Assembly (NCBI GenBank): GCA_964019425.1
Contig: OZ025786.1
Location: forward strand, 1,638,945 to 1,702,944
Source: Flectonema sp. DT1601
Taxonomy: Eukaryota > Euglenozoa > Diplonemea > Diplonemida > Diplonemidae
DNA length: 64,000 bases
Direction of reading: 5' to 3'
The notes beneath the pieces were generated by a model, which worked only from the letters and a program-made list of their open reading frames with translations, made no database searches and was not told the origin of the DNA. The translations under genes were made by a program, and so were the position numbers. How positions within the stretch are numbered: position 1 is the first letter of the stretch; every line of letters starts with the position of its first letter. This document shows positions 60,856-64,000 of the stretch, piece by piece.

Positions 60856-62868
60856 ATGGATAGCGAGTGGCTTATTGAAGTTATCTCGAGGCTTGTTGTG
60901 TCAGGTGTTTGTTCCTATGCAGCTGCAGGATTAATGATGACATTAGGTCTACCAGGTAGAGATATTGTGTGGGATCGGTTGTACAATTTTGTTGAGAATT
61001 GGAAGAAGCTGCCTGGGAGGAGTTTTATGGAAGTCTTCAACTGGTACGTGTTCCAACACGTGATGGCAATGCATTACGGGTTTTTGGTATCGTGCGTGTT
61101 TGCTGTCAGTACTTGCGGACTGGCCTGTATCATTTGCACTGTGCTCCAGCCGATTCTGACGAAGCTTTTACAAAAATTAACACCTAGCAAGATCCACCTG
61201 CAGGTACCGAAGAGTCTAAAGCCAAGACCAGGTTCGGCAGCACTTATCGTTGTATGGCCGCTTGTATACTTCGAGTACAAGTTATTCCTTCGTGGTGGAC
61301 AGGCTGCTGCTACAGTTGCGTTCTGCGGGATCACCTTCTTGTTGATAGGTGACACTCTTATGAAGTTCGATTCTTTCAAGAAAGTGGGTTCTCTTCTTCT
61401 TGACAGAGCCTTTAACCTCATCAGTAATTGGAAAACTCACCCAGTTCGTTCTGCTACTGAACTTGTTACCTGGGTTGGTGCTATTGTGTTTGCGCTGAGT
61501 CAGGACTACGAGACGTTAACTTGTATTAACCTCGCAACCTTTTCTGCAGTTTCTATTATTTTGTGTAATCATATTGTAATAGATTTCAATAAACACCAAA
61601 AGTCTGTACCCATCGAAGGTGTTGGTTCAGTTGTAAAGGATCCCCGAAACCGAATCATGAGAACGACCGTACTTGGGGACCCAAAAATAGGAGTCGACGG
61701 AAAATGGTACGACGTCTCTAAATTTGTAGAACACCACCCTGGTGGTGACGTACTTAAGGAATTCTATGAGAAGGATGCGACGCTACAATTTTACGCATTT
61801 CACGACCCCAAAATAATTAAAAGATACTCACCATCAGGTACGTATGAACATATTATTTCCGATCCTTTAGAACGTGATTTTATTTCTCTTGTGAAGGAAT
61901 TCCGCGCCAACGGTTTCTTCGATCCTCCTGTCATGTGGTACGCTTGTAAAGTGGCCTTTAATATCGCCCTCATTTTAACTTCGTACGTTGCTCTCAGATT
62001 TGGTACTTCATTCTTTACAAGTATCGTACTGTCAGGAATAGCTTTGGGTCTGTTCTGGCAGCAGTCTGGTTTCTTAGCTCACGACTTCATGCACACGTCT
62101 GTTTTTGGTGTTCGCAAAACGGATCACCGACACGGATGGTTTTGGGGTAATGTTTGTTTAGGTCTCTCAGGGATATGGTGGAAGGAGGAACACTATGAGC
62201 ATCACATCTTTACTAACACTGTAATCCCAGGTGTGGCTTCCAGTGATCCTCAGCAGCATGAGATGGGTGCATTTGTTCAAGATGAGATGTTGAGAGAATT
62301 CCTCCCTCATTGGTTGTGTCGGCACATTGTGTCAGTACAGAAGTACACTTTCCTTCCAATTATGTTCTTTGTTGGCCGGATTGGAATTTGCGTTGCCAGT
62401 TACACGATGCAGCATGGCTGGCATGAGTGGCTCGGCGTGTTCTTTCACTGGGTTGGTATTTACTTCCTTTTTGACGTTCCTAATTTATCACTTTCTGCAG
62501 CGTTTGCAGTTTGGTACATCGCATCCATCGTGCAGGGATTGTTAGCTCTACAACTCTGTCTTTCTCATTATGACAAACCGTTTGCTTCGAAGGAAGATAT
62601 TAAAGACCAATGGATGAGGCGCCAAACACTTTCCATAAAAGATATTTCAAACCCAACGTGGTTGGATTGGATTCATGGTGGGCTAAACCTTCATATTGCT
62701 CATCACGTGATGCCTCGTCTTCCACGTGCAAAGTTCAGACAGGCGACAGCTCTTATCTATAAAACTCTTTTGAAGAATGGCATTACTCCAGAAGCACAAA
62801 ACTTTTTCCCTGCTACCTCTTCAATCCTCCAACACCTGGGAAGAGAAGCGAAGCATTACCAGCAGTGA
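60856..62868 (+). CDS. cytochrome-b5 front-end-type desaturase with duplicated N-terminal membrane module
   Basis: 670 aa. Residues 266-335 are a cytochrome b5 domain (HPGG 294-297, second haem ligand His316). Residues 340-640 are a membrane fatty-acid/sphingolipid desaturase with boxes HDFMH (409-413), HYEHH (446-450) and HIAHH (613-617), acting on acyl chains in the ER. Front-end desaturases usually have Gln at the first place of the third box; here it is His. Before the b5 domain lie about 265 extra residues with several membrane segments, made of two related copies: from Asp40 (DRLYNFVENWKKLP) and Asp183 (DRAFNLISNWKTHP). Regiospecificity (delta-4/5/6/8) cannot be told. One long exon, ATG 13 nt after an acceptor-like AG. 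Confidence 0.9.
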   Translation: MDSEWLIEVISRLVVSGVCSYAAAGLMMTLGLPGRDIVWDRLYNFVENWKKLPGRSFMEVFNWYVFQHVMAMHYGFLVSCVFAVSTCGLACIICTVLQPILTKLLQKLTPSKIHLQVPKSLKPRPGSAALIVVWPLVYFEYKLFLRGGQAAATVAFCGITFLLIGDTLMKFDSFKKVGSLLLDRAFNLISNWKTHPVRSATELVTWVGAIVFALSQDYETLTCINLATFSAVSIILCNHIVIDFNKHQKSVPIEGVGSVVKDPRNRIMRTTVLGDPKIGVDGKWYDVSKFVEHHPGGDVLKEFYEKDATLQFYAFHDPKIIKRYSPSGTYEHIISDPLERDFISLVKEFRANGFFDPPVMWYACKVAFNIALILTSYVALRFGTSFFTSIVLSGIALGLFWQQSGFLAHDFMHTSVFGVRKTDHRHGWFWGNVCLGLSGIWWKEEHYEHHIFTNTVIPGVASSDPQQHEMGAFVQDEMLREFLPHWLCRHIVSVQKYTFLPIMFFVGRIGICVASYTMQHGWHEWLGVFFHWVGIYFLFDVPNLSLSAAFAVWYIASIVQGLLALQLCLSHYDKPFASKEDIKDQWMRRQTLSIKDISNPTWLDWIHGGLNLHIAHHVMPRLPRAKFRQATALIYKTLLKNGITPEAQNFFPATSSILQHLGREAKHYQQ

Positions 62869-64000
62869 AGTGGTTGAGAAGTTTTAATGTACTATTGCAA
62901 TGCGCGTGGCTTCCTTATAATTCTTTCTAACATCCTGCCACTGATGTCAATTATTTTTACGCAGAACTTGCAACGCTTTCGACTTGCAGTAATGGGCTTC
63001 TGCTATCTCATATGCATAAAGATGAACAACCCGTCTAGCAATTGATGGTGTTGAGATTGAAAATACACTTTTGGGGAATCGTTCTTAAAACGACTAAAAA
63101 GATGTACGATCATCAATCAGGACAGCTTAGCGTATCCGTTTGGGTTCCTTACTAAGAATCCAACTAACTTAACTTTGTGACTTAATCTATCTTCTTCCTA
63201 TCTTTATGTTTTATTTCCAATAGTGTTTTGTATAGACCTCTGCTCAGCTAGCCCCTGAAGAACGTAAGCACATTTCACTCAAAGAGTTGAATGAGGTTAC
63301 TAATTATTGTAGTTATGACTGTCCTTATGTGGGGGGATTACATCCCCGAGAAAGAAGAATTGTGGAGATCGCCGTTGGTTGCTCCCCTTCCTATTGAACA
63401 ATTGTTGGACAACATGAAAAAAAAAAAAAAAAAAAAAAAAAAAGACTTCTTCTTAGCAAGTTTTAGTGGGGTTGCGTTGTTTCTTTCTGGTGTGGAATAA
63501 CCAGAATAGTACTTCTTTTACAACAATCATTTTCAATTTCCCCTATCACAATCTCATTCAGGCGGTTTACCTGAGTTCTTCTTTCAGCTTTCCTTGAGCC
63601 GTGTCAACGGCACTGATGACATTTGATTGGCTTTTTTATGTTTCAAAAGTTTTATTTGTATCCTTGTTATGGGAACTTTTTATTAAGACGTTCTTTTTTT
63701 TTTTTTTTTTAAATATTTTTTCTTCTTTTTTTAAACGATCAAATGGGATTATTCGTTTTTGCCTCAATTTTTTTTTTCATTCTGTTTGTTGCTGTTAGTT
63801 ATTCCGAGAAATCGATAAACGTTAAAAAAAAAAAAACAACAAAAAGGAGAAAAAAGCAATACAATTTTTTTTTCTTCTTTTTTTTTTTTTGGTTATTATC
63901 ATTCTCGGCAAAAGAATATGAATATTGTAGTGCATTGTCACTATTCTCGCATTGGTGAGGGAAAGCCAACCTGAGTGTAAGCTATCACCTGTTTCTCGAG
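62869..64000. other. right-hand intergenic region
   Basis: No credited gene. A 69-aa frame at 63291 starts with a hydrophobic run but passes through a long A homopolymer. Overlapping it in another phase, 63236-63390 is open after an acceptor-like TTGTATAG, with a Cys-containing stretch, so a spliced or frame-uncertain small gene cannot be excluded. T-runs occur at 63690 and 63870. Confidence 0.45.

Noticed and set aside
63291-63500. 69-aa open frame with hydrophobic start
   Set aside because: Passes through a long A run of uncertain length, and a competing phase is equally open; neither can be preferred.

Overview
The window is nuclear DNA from a unicellular eukaryote (protist). Spliceosomal GT-AG introns (68-89 bp), large eukaryotic multidomain proteins, AT-rich intergenic DNA full of A/T homopolymers, and eukaryote-only families (MYST acetyltransferase, PIG-C, Pho88, mitochondrial carrier, cytochrome-b5 desaturase) show this. 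All 18 conventional genes between 18.8 and 62.9 kb lie on the + strand, and so do the repeated genes to the left. Most start codons sit 3-40 nt downstream of a pyrimidine tract ending in AG. This combination resembles polycistronic transcription with spliced-leader trans-splicing, as in Euglenozoa. Because cis introns are also present, a diplonemid-like or early kinetoplastid-like organism is one reasonable guess, but no spliced-leader gene, rRNA or tRNA was found that would settle it.

Layout. 1-13.6 kb is an accessory, repeat-built region. It holds five copies of an unrecognised two-module gene family (type A: 3715, 8726, 11646; type B: 1194, 9180). Between them lie arrays of short repeats (R1, R2) and very long, almost perfect palindromes (P1, 146 bp; P2, up to 287 bp). 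Several copies are truncated or recombined. 13.6-18.7 kb is a minisatellite of about 31 units of 147 bp. It carries three identical copies of a 194-bp insertion, and one minus-strand frame is open through all units. From 18.8 kb onward the DNA is ordinary gene-bearing sequence.

Conserved gene block (all +): MYST histone acetyltransferase with a ubiquitin-like N terminus; EDR2/DUF1336 protein; a 2,019-aa coiled-coil protein; a 561-aa Ala/Ser-rich coiled-coil protein; Pho88/SND3; a CLC-3/4/5-type Cl-/H+ exchanger; an NTF2-like plus CCCH zinc-finger protein; a 4.5-kb gene-free stretch; a sedolisin (tripeptidyl-peptidase) protease; PIG-C/GPI2; a ubiquitin-like plus LRR protein; a small CxxC protein; an SLC10A7/BASS-type transporter; a TMEM242-like mitochondrial protein; a three-PDZ protein; a coiled-coil protein ending in a beta/gamma-crystallin-like domain; a mitochondrial carrier; an unrecognised 620-aa protein; and a cytochrome-b5 desaturase with a duplicated N-terminal membrane module. 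Neighbours share no obvious pathway, as expected of polycistronic clusters. The exceptions are local resemblances: two adjacent coiled-coil genes, and two adjacent genes sharing an N-terminal SH3-like domain.

The strongest leads for something undescribed are the mosaic A/B gene family with its hairpin repeats, the domain fusions (Ubl-MYST, membrane module-b5-desaturase, SH3-like/beta-gamma-crystallin), and the AG-next-to-ATG gene layout.
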